From Saccharothrix sp. S26 (GTDB lineage: Bacteria > Actinomycetota > Actinomycetes > Mycobacteriales > Pseudonocardiaceae): DNA of 64,000 nt. This document shows positions 29,166-37,276 of this stretch, in pieces; the stretch's first letter is position 1, and each line of letters opens with the position of its first letter. The notes under the pieces were generated by a model, which saw nothing but the letters and a program-made list of their open reading frames with translations, ran no database searches and was not told the DNA's origin. The stretch spans positions 186,001 through 250,000 of the forward strand of contig NZ_JAJUWT010000002.1 in the NCBI RefSeq assembly GCF_021390395.1. Direction: 5' to 3'. A program made the position numbers and the translations under genes.

Positions 29166-29768
29166 GTGCACATCGCTTGGACCTCCTTCCTGCTCGCCCT
29201 GGTCGTGATCACCGTCGTGCCCGGCCCGGACTTCGTGCTGATCACCGGCAACGCCGTGCGCGGCGTGCGCTACGGCGCGCTCACCGCGGCCGGGGTGGTG
29301 ACCGGGCTGCTCGTGCACGCCCTGCTGGCCACGGTGGGGCTGTCCGCGCTGGTCGCCGCGGCCCCGGCGGCGTTGCTGGCGGTCAAGGCGGTCGGCGCCC
29401 TGTACCTGGCGTACCTGGGCGTCACCACGCTGCGCGCGGCCCGGCGCGGCGGGCCGATCAGGCGGGCGCCGAAGTCGGACCGGTCGCTGTTCCTGCGCGG
29501 CGTGCTGTGCGACCTGCTCAACCCGAAGGTGATGCTGACGTTCCTGAGCCTGGTGCCGCAGGCCATGGACCCGGCCTCGCCGCCGCTGCCGCAGGCCGCG
29601 CTGCTGTCGGCGGTCGCCGTCGGCGTGTTCGCCTGCTTCTGGGCGGTCGTCGTGCCGCTGGCCGGGCGGCTGTCGGCGCTGCTGGCCCGGCCGAAGGTGC
29701 GGCCGGTGTTCGAGCGGTTGTGCGGCACGGCGCTGATCGGCATGGCGGCCACGGTGCTCGCCGCCTGA
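29166..29768 (+). CDS. LysE-family amino acid exporter
   Basis: A 200-residue membrane exporter with about six TM helices. The N-terminus has the LysE/RhtB pattern FLLALVVITVVPGPDFVLITG, with PGPD near residue 20, and LFLRGVLCDLLNPKVMLTFL near 116. I chose GTG 29166 because AGGA lies 7 bp upstream; GTG 29148 would add six residues and has no site. The substrate is likely an amino acid or related amine. Divergence from an Lrp-type regulator is the classic LysE arrangement. Confidence 0.87.
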   Translation: MHIAWTSFLLALVVITVVPGPDFVLITGNAVRGVRYGALTAAGVVTGLLVHALLATVGLSALVAAAPAALLAVKAVGALYLAYLGVTTLRAARRGGPIRRAPKSDRSLFLRGVLCDLLNPKVMLTFLSLVPQAMDPASPPLPQAALLSAVAVGVFACFWAVVVPLAGRLSALLARPKVRPVFERLCGTALIGMAATVLAA

Positions 29769-29837
29769 TTCTCGTTATCGTGGCGCGTCCGACGAGTCTC
29801 CGGTGAGGTAAGCCCGAACTCGGCCGAGAGGAACGGT

Positions 29838-31610
29838 ATGCGCACACCAGGGGACGCGGCGGCGGTGACGGCCGCGCAGCGGGGCGAGCCCGGCGCGCTG
29901 GACGCGCTCGTGGCCGCCTACCTGCCGTTGGTCTACAACGTGGTGGGGCACGCGCTGGCGGGCCACCCGGACACCGACGACGTGGTGCAGGAGACCATGC
30001 TCCGCGCGCTGAACGGCCTGTCGAAGCTGCGCGAGCCCGAGGCGTTCCGGTCGTGGCTGCTGGCCATCGCGATGAACCAGGTGCGCGACCACCACCGGAC
30101 CAGGCCGCCGCTGGCCGACGCCGAACCGGCCGACCTGCCCGACCCGGGCGCGGACTTCGCCGACCTGGCCATCACCCGGCTCCAGCTCACCGGCCAGCGC
30201 CGGGAGGTCCTGTCGGCCACCCGGTGGATCGGTGACGACGAGCGCGAGCTGCTGTCGCTGTGGTGGCTGGAGCAGGTCGGCCGGATCACCCGCGCCGAGC
30301 TGGCCGAGGCGTTGGACCTCACGCCGCAGCACGCGGCCGTGCGGGTGCAGCGGATGAAGGCCCAGCTCGACGGGGCACGGGTGGTCGTCCGGGTGCTCGC
30401 CGGGCCGCGCTGCGGCGCGCTGGCCGAGGTGGTCGCCGACTGGGACGGGCGGCCCAGCGCGTTGTGGCGCAAGCGGATCGTGCGGCACGCGCGGGAGTGC
30501 GCCCGGTGCGCCCGCGGTTTCGACGACCTCGCGGCGGTGGACGGCCTGCTGGCCCGCATCCCGCTCGTGCCGCTGCCCGCCGGGTTCGACCTGGCCGCGC
30601 AACCCGTGGTCGCGGTGGTGAAGAAGGGCTTCTGGGCGAACGCCGCCACCAAGCCGTTGATCGCGGCGGCGGCCGTGGCGGCGGTGGCGGGCGCGGTCGT
30701 GCTGCTGCCCGTCGAACGGACTCCGACGCCCACGCCGATGGCCGCCCCGGTCGCCGTCACGACCACGCGGATGCCCTCGACCGTCCCGCCCACGACGACA
30801 ACAACGACCACCACCACCACAACCACGACAACCACCACCACGACGACAGCAGCACCCGTCGAACCCGCGCCGGTCGCCAAGTCGGTGAAGAAGGGCGTCA
30901 GCACCTGGCACTTCGACGGCGTCACGGCCGCGTTGGCCGACGTCGGCGCGGGCTGGTTCTACAACTGGGCCCCGACCAGGGAGAACGTGCAGCCGCCACC
31001 CGGCGTGGAGTACGTGCCGATGATCTGGGGAGCCAAGGCGGTGACCCCGGCGAACCTCCAGGCGGTCCGCGGGCAGGGCACCACCCTGCTCGGCTTCAAC
31101 GAGCCGGACCTCGCCGAGCAGTCGAACATGACCGTGGAACAGGCGCTGGACCTGTGGCCGCAGCTCCAGGCGACCGGGATGCGCCTGGGCAGCCCGGCCG
31201 TCGCGCACAGCGGTGACAAGGCGGGCGGTTGGCTCGACCGGTTCCTGGCGGGCGCGCGCGACCGTGGGCTGCGGGTCGACTTCATCACCCTGCACTGGTA
31301 CGGCTCGGACTTCGGCCCGGCCGCCGTGGGGCACCTGAAGAGCTACTTGGACGCCGTGCACGCCCGGTACGGCCTGCCGATCTGGCTCACCGAGTACTCG
31401 CTGATGGACTTCTCCGGCGGCGCGGTGCGGTACCCGGACGCGCGGCAGTTGGCCGACTTCGCCGGCGCGTCCTCACGGATGCTCGAAAACCTGCCCTACC
31501 TGGAGCGCTACGCGTGGTTCGCGCTCCCCGCCGACAAGCCGGGCACGGGGCTGTACGTGCCCGGGGGGACGCCCAACCGGGCCGGCGAGGCCTATCGCGC
31601 CACCGGTTAG
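29838..31610 (+). CDS. ECF sigma factor fused to zinc anti-sigma motif, TM helix and GH domain
   Basis: A 590-residue multidomain protein. Residues 20-87 match sigma region 2 (DDVVQETMLRALNG; AFRSWLLAIAMNQVRDHHR), and 134-178 fit region 4 (LTPQHAAVRVQRMK). Next is H217-R-E-C221-A-R-C224, the HX3CX2C pattern of zinc anti-sigma domains, then a TM helix at about 271-291, a linker with 19 consecutive Thr at 319-337, and a C-terminal domain at 351-590 like the Asl1/GH128 beta-glucanases, with GFNEPD (Glu422) and WLTEYS (Glu519). It would put a sigma factor inside the cell and a glucan-active or glucan-binding domain outside on one chain. ECF proteins with membrane-spanning extensions are known in actinobacteria. 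The ATG follows GAGAGG. Confidence 0.85.
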   Translation: MRTPGDAAAVTAAQRGEPGALDALVAAYLPLVYNVVGHALAGHPDTDDVVQETMLRALNGLSKLREPEAFRSWLLAIAMNQVRDHHRTRPPLADAEPADLPDPGADFADLAITRLQLTGQRREVLSATRWIGDDERELLSLWWLEQVGRITRAELAEALDLTPQHAAVRVQRMKAQLDGARVVVRVLAGPRCGALAEVVADWDGRPSALWRKRIVRHARECARCARGFDDLAAVDGLLARIPLVPLPAGFDLAAQPVVAVVKKGFWANAATKPLIAAAAVAAVAGAVVLLPVERTPTPTPMAAPVAVTTTRMPSTVPPTTTTTTTTTTTTTTTTTTTAAPVEPAPVAKSVKKGVSTWHFDGVTAALADVGAGWFYNWAPTRENVQPPPGVEYVPMIWGAKAVTPANLQAVRGQGTTLLGFNEPDLAEQSNMTVEQALDLWPQLQATGMRLGSPAVAHSGDKAGGWLDRFLAGARDRGLRVDFITLHWYGSDFGPAAVGHLKSYLDAVHARYGLPIWLTEYSLMDFSGGAVRYPDARQLADFAGASSRMLENLPYLERYAWFALPADKPGTGLYVPGGTPNRAGEAYRATG

Positions 31611-31612
31611 GC

Positions 31613-31693
31613 GAGCGCCCGACGCCGGTCGTGCGGCGTCGGGCGCTCCGCGGTGCCGGCCCGCCGCCGGTCGAGCGGCGGCGGGCCGGGCAC
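31613..31693. terminator. Double hairpin terminator between convergent genes
   Basis: Two adjacent hairpins. The first is a perfect 14-bp stem (GAGCGCCCGACGCC at 31613-31626 with its complement at 31635-31648, 8-nt loop). The second pairs 31653-31668 with 31677-31693 with one bulged G. They lie between the sigma-GH stop and the GH30 stop and likely end both transcripts. Confidence 0.85.
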
Positions 31694-31704
31694 GGCGAGG
31701 GCGA

Positions 31705-33585
31705 TCAGGCGATGGTCCACTTCTGGTTCGCGCCGCCCGTGCACGTCCAGATCTGCAACCGGGTGCCGTCGGCGCTGGTGTTGCCCGTGACGTCCACGCA
31801 CTTGCCGGTCGCCGGGTTCACCAGGTCGCGGCCCGACGTGTAGGTCCACTGCTGGTTCGCGCCGCCCGCGCAGCTCCACAGCTGCAACTGCGCGCCGTCG
31901 GCCGTGCCGCGGTCCTTGATGTCCAGGCACTTGCCGAGCGCGCGCAACGTGCCGTCACCGGGCCGCGACCACTGCTGCGCCGCCGTGCCGTTGCACGAGT
32001 ACAGCTGCACGGCCGCGCCGTCCGCGTTGCTCCCACCCGCCACGTCGACGCACTTCCCGGCCAGGCCGGTGATCGCGCCGCCGCTGCCGCCGGGGTTGCC
32101 GGAACCGGGCGTGCCCTGCCAGGTGAACGTCGCCGACGTGCGGGCGGGCAGGGCGTAGGTGAACGACTGGTTGCCCCAGTTCACCCGGATCGACTGGGCC
32201 GATGTGCCGCCGTTGTGCGCGATCAGGGCCTTGGAGCCGTCCGGGTTGCGGTAGGCGACGTTCTGCACCGCGCCGTTGGCGGTCGAGTCGATCCGGTACG
32301 CGCCCGGCTTGACGAACTTCGTCAGGTGCCCGGTCGTGTAGTACTCGATCGTGTAGTCGACCTGGCCGGCCCGCGAGCCGCCCTCCTGCACGGTGATCAG
32401 ACCGGTGCACGTGCCGCAGCCGCCGTTGTGGGGCCCCATGTCCTGGTTGAGCGCCAGGCTCCACTTCACCAGGCTGGAGCTCCAGTTGCGGGCGTAGTTG
32501 ACGATGTCGGCCATGTCCTCGTTGTGCTGGTTGGCGATCCACGTGCCGCCGGAGTGCTCGGTGCTGAACTGCTTCACGGCCGGGTACTGGTCGCGCACCT
32601 GCGTGCCGACTGCGGGGTCACCGAAGTAGCCGTGCCACGCGATGCCGCCGAACAGCGGGTCGTTGCGCACGCCCGCGTCGCCCAGCACGCCGGAGCCGAA
32701 GTTGGCGTAGTCGCCGTAGTTCCAGTCGTGCACCAGCACCTTGGTGGTGATGCCCGCCGCGCGGAACGCCGGGTAGAGGTTGTTCTTGGTGAACTCGACC
32801 AGGCCCGCCGGGTTCCAGCTCATGCCGGGGTAGTTCATCGCGGTCGGGTTGGACGCCTGGCAGCAGTTCGGCTCGTTCTGCACGGACACGTAGTCGACCG
32901 GGATGCCCGCGGCCTGGTAGCTCTGCACGTACTTCACGAAGTACTGCGCGTACATCGGCGCGTACTCCCACTTGAGCCAGCCCATCTGGTCCATGCGGCC
33001 GTTGTCCTTCATCCAGCCCGGCGCGCTCCACGGCACGCCCTTGACCCGGAGCTGCGGGTTGAGCTGCTTGGCCTGCTGGGTCAGCAGCCGCACGTTCGTG
33101 TCGTAGCCGTTCGCGCCCCAGTCGTTGAGGTCGCAGCACGTGTCGTCGAGCGAGACGTGGCCGGGCCGGGACAGGTCGGACGCGCCGATCGGGTTGCGCA
33201 CGAACGACAGGCCGATGCCGTCGACCGGGTGGAACAGCTTGCGCATGACCGCGTCCCGGGTGGCGGCCGAGACCGGACCGCCGCGCAGCAGGTAGGCGGT
33301 GGTGTCGGTGATCGACGCGCCGCCGCCCTCGAACTGCTGGTAGGTCGTGCCCTCGTTGACGGTGATGGTGTGGGTCGCGCTGCCGCCGTTGGAGCTGAAC
33401 GCGATCGACGGCTGCTGCTGGAGGCCGCGGGTGACCGTGCGGCCGCCGCTGTCGGAGGTGGTGGTCAGGTAGACGTTCACGGTCTCGCCCGCGGCGGCGG
33501 CCGGCTGCGAGGCGGCGAGGGCGGCGGCGAACGTGATCAACGTTATGCCGGCGCTGGCGAAAGCCCGACGGTGGGAAGAGGGCAC
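31705..33585 (-). CDS. Secreted GH30-family glycosidase with ricin-type lectin domain
   Basis: A 626-residue exported enzyme. A signal peptide covers about residues 1-31 (TFAAALAASQPAAAA). The catalytic TIM barrel and side domain have YQQFEGGGASITDT near residue 81, VSVQNEPN with acid/base Glu237, and FSTEHSGG with nucleophile Glu342, the GH30 pattern. A beta-sandwich follows to about 490. Residues 500-626 form a CBM13/ricin lectin with three repeats, each ending in QQW or QKW. Members act on beta-1,6-linked glucan or galactan, glucosylceramide or xylan; the exact substrate is open. The GTG start has AAGGAG well spaced. It may be controlled by the LacI protein encoded upstream. Confidence 0.9.
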   Translation of the reverse strand: MPSSHRRAFASAGITLITFAAALAASQPAAAAGETVNVYLTTTSDSGGRTVTRGLQQQPSIAFSSNGGSATHTITVNEGTTYQQFEGGGASITDTTAYLLRGGPVSAATRDAVMRKLFHPVDGIGLSFVRNPIGASDLSRPGHVSLDDTCCDLNDWGANGYDTNVRLLTQQAKQLNPQLRVKGVPWSAPGWMKDNGRMDQMGWLKWEYAPMYAQYFVKYVQSYQAAGIPVDYVSVQNEPNCCQASNPTAMNYPGMSWNPAGLVEFTKNNLYPAFRAAGITTKVLVHDWNYGDYANFGSGVLGDAGVRNDPLFGGIAWHGYFGDPAVGTQVRDQYPAVKQFSTEHSGGTWIANQHNEDMADIVNYARNWSSSLVKWSLALNQDMGPHNGGCGTCTGLITVQEGGSRAGQVDYTIEYYTTGHLTKFVKPGAYRIDSTANGAVQNVAYRNPDGSKALIAHNGGTSAQSIRVNWGNQSFTYALPARTSATFTWQGTPGSGNPGGSGGAITGLAGKCVDVAGGSNADGAAVQLYSCNGTAAQQWSRPGDGTLRALGKCLDIKDRGTADGAQLQLWSCAGGANQQWTYTSGRDLVNPATGKCVDVTGNTSADGTRLQIWTCTGGANQKWTIA

Positions 33586-33636
33586 CCCGGACTCCTTTCA
33601 CGACGTTGTGGGCAGGGGTCGGCAGTCTGAAACAAA

Positions 33637-33654
33637 GTGGAACATTTGTGGAAC
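33637..33654 (+). promoter_or_regulatory. Operator candidate upstream of the GH30 gene
   Basis: GTGGAAC occurs at 33637-33643 and again at 33648-33654, an 11-bp offset of about one helical turn. The same arrangement, GTGAAAC plus GTGGAAC with 11 bp offset, is found upstream of the neighbouring lacI-type gene. Shared sites suggest one regulator for both promoters. Confidence 0.5.
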
Positions 33655-33753
33655 TTGTCCGCAGGTGAAGGAAACAATGGGCGCCGAACCCGTGTCAAGG
33701 TCGTGCATTCAGACCGGGAAATACCGTGAAAAGGGAGGTGGAACGCGGGTGCG

Positions 33754-34761
33754 TCAAACGCGCGGCGCGGGCCCTGTGGACGCCCTGACCACCAGTTCCG
33801 TGGCCAGCTCCACGTGCAGCGCTTCCAACTCGTGCCGGTCCAACAACCGCATCAGCAGCGTCACGGCCATCCGGCCCATCTCCTGCAACGGCTGCCGCAC
33901 GGTGGTCAGCTCCGGCCACGTGGCCCGGCTGAGGTCGAGGTCGTCGAAACCGGCGATCGACACCTGGTCCGGCACGTCCAGCCCCAGCTCGCGGGCCGCG
34001 CGCAACGCGCCGACGGCCATCTTGTCGTTGAACGCGGCCAGCGCCGTCGGCCGGTCCGCCAGGCCCAGCAGGTCGCGGGCGACCAGGTAGCCGTTGGCCT
34101 CGGTCGGCTCGTCCACGTGCCGCAGCAGCTCCGCCGACGGCAGCACGCCCACGTCGGACAACGCCGCCGCGTACCCGGCGAGCCTGCCGTCGGCCGCCAG
34201 CCAGTCGCGCGGGCCGCCGATGATCCCGATCCGCCGGTGGCCCAGCTCCACCAGGTGCGCCATCAGCCGCCGCGCGCCCGCGAAGTGCGCCGCCGACACC
34301 GACGCCACGTCGCGCGGCAGCTCCGTGCGCGGGTCGACCACCACGAACGGGAACCGGCGGTCGCGCAGCCGGACCAGCTCCTCGGCCGGCTCCGGCGGCA
34401 GGATCAGGACCGCGCCGCCCACGTCCGACCGGCCCGCCAGGCCCGACAGCACCGGCTCGCGCTGCGCCGACACGCCCGCGCTGAGCACGACCTGCCTGCC
34501 GTGCCGGGCCAGCGTCTCGGCGACGCTGGAGACGATCAGCCCGAAGTAGTCGGTGAGCAGGTACGGGCAGCGCACGCAGACCGGGCCCGCCGGCTTCGCG
34601 CCCCGCGTCCGCGGCGCCTCGCCGCCCAACCCCGCCACGGCCTCGAGCACCAGCTCGCGGGTGTGCGCGGCGACGTTGGCCTGGCCGTTGAGCACCCGCG
34701 ACACCGTCGCGATGGACAGCCCGGTGGCCCGTGCCACGTCCCGCACCGTCGCCCTGGCCAT
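33754..34761 (-). CDS. LacI-family regulator
   Basis: A 335-residue repressor-type protein. The headpiece is residues 1-50 (TVRDVARATGLSIATVSRVLNG). The periplasmic-binding-like core follows from about residue 60, with GGAVLILPP, FVVVDPRTE, GHRRIGIIGGP and TALAAFNDKMAVGAL. These are the family's sugar-binding landmarks. It lies 168 bp upstream of the GH30 gene in the same direction and probably controls it and itself through GTGRAAC repeats. The sugar ligand is unknown. Confidence 0.92.
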   Translation of the reverse strand: MARATVRDVARATGLSIATVSRVLNGQANVAAHTRELVLEAVAGLGGEAPRTRGAKPAGPVCVRCPYLLTDYFGLIVSSVAETLARHGRQVVLSAGVSAQREPVLSGLAGRSDVGGAVLILPPEPAEELVRLRDRRFPFVVVDPRTELPRDVASVSAAHFAGARRLMAHLVELGHRRIGIIGGPRDWLAADGRLAGYAAALSDVGVLPSAELLRHVDEPTEANGYLVARDLLGLADRPTALAAFNDKMAVGALRAARELGLDVPDQVSIAGFDDLDLSRATWPELTTVRQPLQEMGRMAVTLLMRLLDRHELEALHVELATELVVRASTGPAPRV

Positions 34762-34771
34762 CCACGCCCCC

Positions 34772-34789
34772 GTTCCACGACTGTTTCAC
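34772..34789 (-). promoter_or_regulatory. Operator candidate upstream of the lacI-type gene
   Basis: Read on the minus strand, GTGAAAC (34789-34783) is followed by GTGGAAC (34778-34772), 11 bp apart start to start, only 10 bp before the ATG. It repeats the spacing of the site upstream of GH30 and would suit autoregulation. Confidence 0.45.
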
Positions 34790-34882
34790 GATGTTACAGG
34801 AGTGATCGACGCCGCAGCGCGCAACGGTGCCCAGGGGTTCGGGACACGTGCGTTCGCGCGCGGAATTGGGCACGCTGTGCAG

Positions 34883-36322
34883 ATGACCACCTCCGAGGCA
34901 CCCGCGCGGATCGCCGTCACCGGGCTCGCCGTCATGGGCAGCAACCTGGCGCGCAACCTCGCCCGGCACGGCTACCGCGTCGCCGTGCACAACCGCAGCC
35001 ACGCCCGCACCAAAGCGCTGATCGCCGACCACGGCCACGAGGGCGACTTCGTGCCCGCCGAGACGCTGGAAGAGCTCGTCGCGAGCCTCCAGACGCCCCG
35101 CCAGATCATCATCATGGTCAAGGCGGGCGCGCCCACCGACGCCGTCATCGACGAGCTGGTGCCCCTGCTGGAGCCCGGCGACATGGTGATCGACGGCGGC
35201 AACGCCCACTACGCCGACACCCGCCGCCGCGAGGCCGCCCTGAAGGAGGCCGGGCTGCACTTCGTCGGCACGGGCATCTCCGGCGGCGAGGAGGGCGCGC
35301 TCAACGGCCCCTCGATCATGCCGGGCGGGTCGAAGGAGTCCTACCAGCACCTCGGGCCCGTGCTGGAGGACATCGCGGCCAAGGTCGACGGCGTGCCGTG
35401 CTGCGTGCACGTCGGGCCGGACGGGGCCGGGCACTTCGTGAAGATGGTGCACAACGGCATCGAGTACGCCGACATGCAGCTCATCGCCGAGGCCTACGAC
35501 CTGCTGCACCGCGTCGGCGGCCTGGCCCCCGCCGAGGTCGCCGAGGTCTTCCGCGGCTGGAACAGCGGCGACCTGGAGTCCTACCTGGTCGAGATCACCG
35601 CCGAGGTGCTCGGCCACGTCGACGCCGAGACCGGGTCCGCGCTGGTCGACGTGATCGCCGACGAGGCCGAGCAGAAGGGCACCGGCCGCTGGACCGTGCA
35701 GGAGGCGCTGGAGCTGGGCGTGCCGGTGACCGGCATCGCCGAGGCCGTCTTCGCCCGGTCGCTGTCGGGCCGGGCGGGCCAGCGGCAGGCGGTGCGGTCG
35801 GCGTTCGGGCCCGCCGAGGTCGCCGCCGACGCGACCGACTCGCTGGTCGAGGACGTGCGGCAGGCGCTGTACGCGTCGAAGGTCGTGGCGTACGCGCAGG
35901 GCTTCGACCAGATGCGCGCGGCGAGCGCCGAGTACGGCTGGGACCTCGACCTGGGCGCGATGGCCACGATCTGGCGCGGCGGCTGCATCATCCGGGCCCG
36001 GTTCCTCGACCGCATCCGCGAGGCCTACGACAAGGAGCCGGAGCTGGCGTCGCTGCTCGTGGACGACTACTTCCGCGACGCGGTGAAGTCGGCCGAGGAG
36101 GCGTGGCGGCGGGTCGTGGTGAAGGCGGTGACCGCGGGCGTGCCCGTGCCCGGCTTCGTCTCCGCGCTGGCGTACTACGACGGGCTGCGGTCCGAGCGCC
36201 TGCCCGCGTCGCTCATCCAGGGCCTGCGCGACTTCTTCGGCGCGCACACCTACCGCCGCACCGACCGCGAGGGCAGCTTCCACACCCTCTGGTCGGGTGA
36301 CAGGTCTCAAGTGGACGCCTGA
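34883..36322 (+). CDS. gnd: 6-phosphogluconate dehydrogenase (decarboxylating)
   Basis: A 479-residue pentose phosphate pathway enzyme that makes ribulose 5-phosphate, CO2 and NADPH. The nucleotide-binding site is GLAVMGSNLARNLARHGY near residue 12. The active site has GGNAHYADTRRR near 108, GISGGEEGALNGPSIMPGGS near 131 and the catalytic Lys in FVKMVHNGIEYADMQ near 187. The length is that of the long, homodimeric NADP-type. I chose ATG 34883; the open frame upstream overlaps the lacI gene and is not part of the protein. Confidence 0.96.
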   Translation: MTTSEAPARIAVTGLAVMGSNLARNLARHGYRVAVHNRSHARTKALIADHGHEGDFVPAETLEELVASLQTPRQIIIMVKAGAPTDAVIDELVPLLEPGDMVIDGGNAHYADTRRREAALKEAGLHFVGTGISGGEEGALNGPSIMPGGSKESYQHLGPVLEDIAAKVDGVPCCVHVGPDGAGHFVKMVHNGIEYADMQLIAEAYDLLHRVGGLAPAEVAEVFRGWNSGDLESYLVEITAEVLGHVDAETGSALVDVIADEAEQKGTGRWTVQEALELGVPVTGIAEAVFARSLSGRAGQRQAVRSAFGPAEVAADATDSLVEDVRQALYASKVVAYAQGFDQMRAASAEYGWDLDLGAMATIWRGGCIIRARFLDRIREAYDKEPELASLLVDDYFRDAVKSAEEAWRRVVVKAVTAGVPVPGFVSALAYYDGLRSERLPASLIQGLRDFFGAHTYRRTDREGSFHTLWSGDRSQVDA

Positions 36323-36346
36323 CCCACCCGGCCCGATCATGGCCGG

Positions 36347-36964
36347 GTGCGTGAGCATTTCCGCCGCCACCCCGTCACGGCCGGCTACCTGTCGGCCGTG
36401 GCGGGGCTCGCGCTGCTGATGCGGTTCGTGTTCGCCGACGGCATGTCGGCGCAGGTGCGCCGGTCGCTGAGCACCAACGCGGCCAACCTCGCCGACCACC
36501 CGGTCAACGCCTTGCTGGGCAGCGCGTTCGTGCTCGACCCCGACGGCGACGGGCTGGTCGCCACCGGGCTCGCCGTGGTCGCCGCGGTGGTCTGCCTCGG
36601 CGCGCTGGAACGCGAGGTCGGCCCGTGGCGGGCGGTCGCGGTCGTCCTCTTGGGACACGTCGGCGCGGTGCTCTTGACGGCTCTCGTCATCTCTTCGGGT
36701 GTCTACCCGACCGACCTGACCGACGTGGTCGACGTCGGCGCCGGCTACGTGGCGTTCACCGCGGCCGGCGCCATCACCGTGTTGAGCCCGGTGGTGCTGC
36801 GCGTGCCGTGGCTGGCGCTGCTCGTCGCGTACCCGCTGGCGACCGCCGAGTGGCACGGCGCGGTGCCCGAGTTCGCCGCGCTCGGCCACGTCGCGGCCGT
36901 CCTCATCGGACTGTGCGGCGGCACCTTCGCGGTCGCCCGCGCCTACGCGGCCGTCGGGCGGTAA
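36347..36964 (+). CDS. Rhomboid-like membrane protein
   Basis: A 205-residue polytopic membrane protein with six hydrophobic segments. The arrangement (HPVTAGYLSAVAGLAL, then LLGSAFV, then LEREVG preceding a helix, GAGYVAFTAAGA, then GHVAAVLIG) resembles rhomboid-like proteins of actinobacteria. The intact Ser-His dyad of active rhomboid proteases is not clear: GAGYVAF replaces GxSG. It may therefore be a pseudoprotease. GTG start, 24 bp after gnd. Confidence 0.65.
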   Translation: MREHFRRHPVTAGYLSAVAGLALLMRFVFADGMSAQVRRSLSTNAANLADHPVNALLGSAFVLDPDGDGLVATGLAVVAAVVCLGALEREVGPWRAVAVVLLGHVGAVLLTALVISSGVYPTDLTDVVDVGAGYVAFTAAGAITVLSPVVLRVPWLALLVAYPLATAEWHGAVPEFAALGHVAAVLIGLCGGTFAVARAYAAVGR

Positions 36965-37078
36965 CTCCGTCACCAGGGGTGACGACCCCGTTCGTGATCA
37001 ACACGACCGGGTGGAACCGCTGTCAGAGCGCCCCCTTCCTCCGTCATCATGGTGGGGACGCGACCTGTGCGACGCGGG
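36965..37078. other. Intergenic, no feature recognised
   Basis: This is the first part of a 312-bp gap before the sulP-type gene. I see no promoter, hairpin or gene in it. A frame of 64 residues starts at 37011, but only its last 27 codons have a ribosome site (see 37122). Confidence 0.5.
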
Positions 37079-37110
37079 CTGTGCCGACACGTTCTCCCTG
37101 TGCCGACACG
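37079..37110 (+). repeat. 13-bp direct repeat upstream of the SulP-CA gene
   Basis: CTGTGCCGACACG occurs perfectly at 37079-37091 and 37098-37110, 19 bp apart, with a degenerate third copy near 37065. Direct repeats close to two turns apart upstream of a transporter are often regulator sites; no regulator is known for this one. Confidence 0.6.
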
Positions 37111-37121
37111 GAGGTGCCACC

Positions 37122-37205
37122 GTGGCGAACCCTCACCACCGCGCCGGGGCCGAGTTCCGACTCGCCTTCTGGCCGCGCCTGCTGCCGCCCTTAGCGCGTC
37201 ACTAG
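37122..37205 (+). CDS. Possible 27-residue leader peptide
   Basis: GTG at 37122 has an ideal ribosome site (GGAGG at 37110-37114, 7 bp spacing) and encodes VANPHHRAGAEFRLAF plus WPRLLPPLARH before a TAG. A hairpin lies 20 bp after its stop and the transporter gene starts 32 bp later. Position and spacing suit a regulatory leader peptide, but the sequence resembles no leader I know, and it could be a chance frame. Confidence 0.35.
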   Translation: MANPHHRAGAEFRLAFWPRLLPPLARH

Positions 37206-37225
37206 GCCCCCCTCCTCGAACGACA

Positions 37226-37244
37226 CCCCGCGCACCGCGCGGGG
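37226..37244 (+). promoter_or_regulatory. Hairpin in the SulP-CA leader
   Basis: A perfect 8-bp stem CCCCGCGC-ACC-GCGCGGGG with a 3-nt loop, between the possible leader peptide and the transporter's GGAAGGA ribosome site. It could act as an attenuator or protect the message. Confidence 0.5.
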
Positions 37245-37276
37245 CGATACCCCCTTGCCCGAAGGAAGGACCGAGC

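Noticed and set aside
34553-34882. Extended N-terminus for 6-phosphogluconate dehydrogenase
   Set aside because: The upstream frame overlaps the lacI-type gene on the other strand and has no family similarity; the conserved protein begins near ATG 34883.
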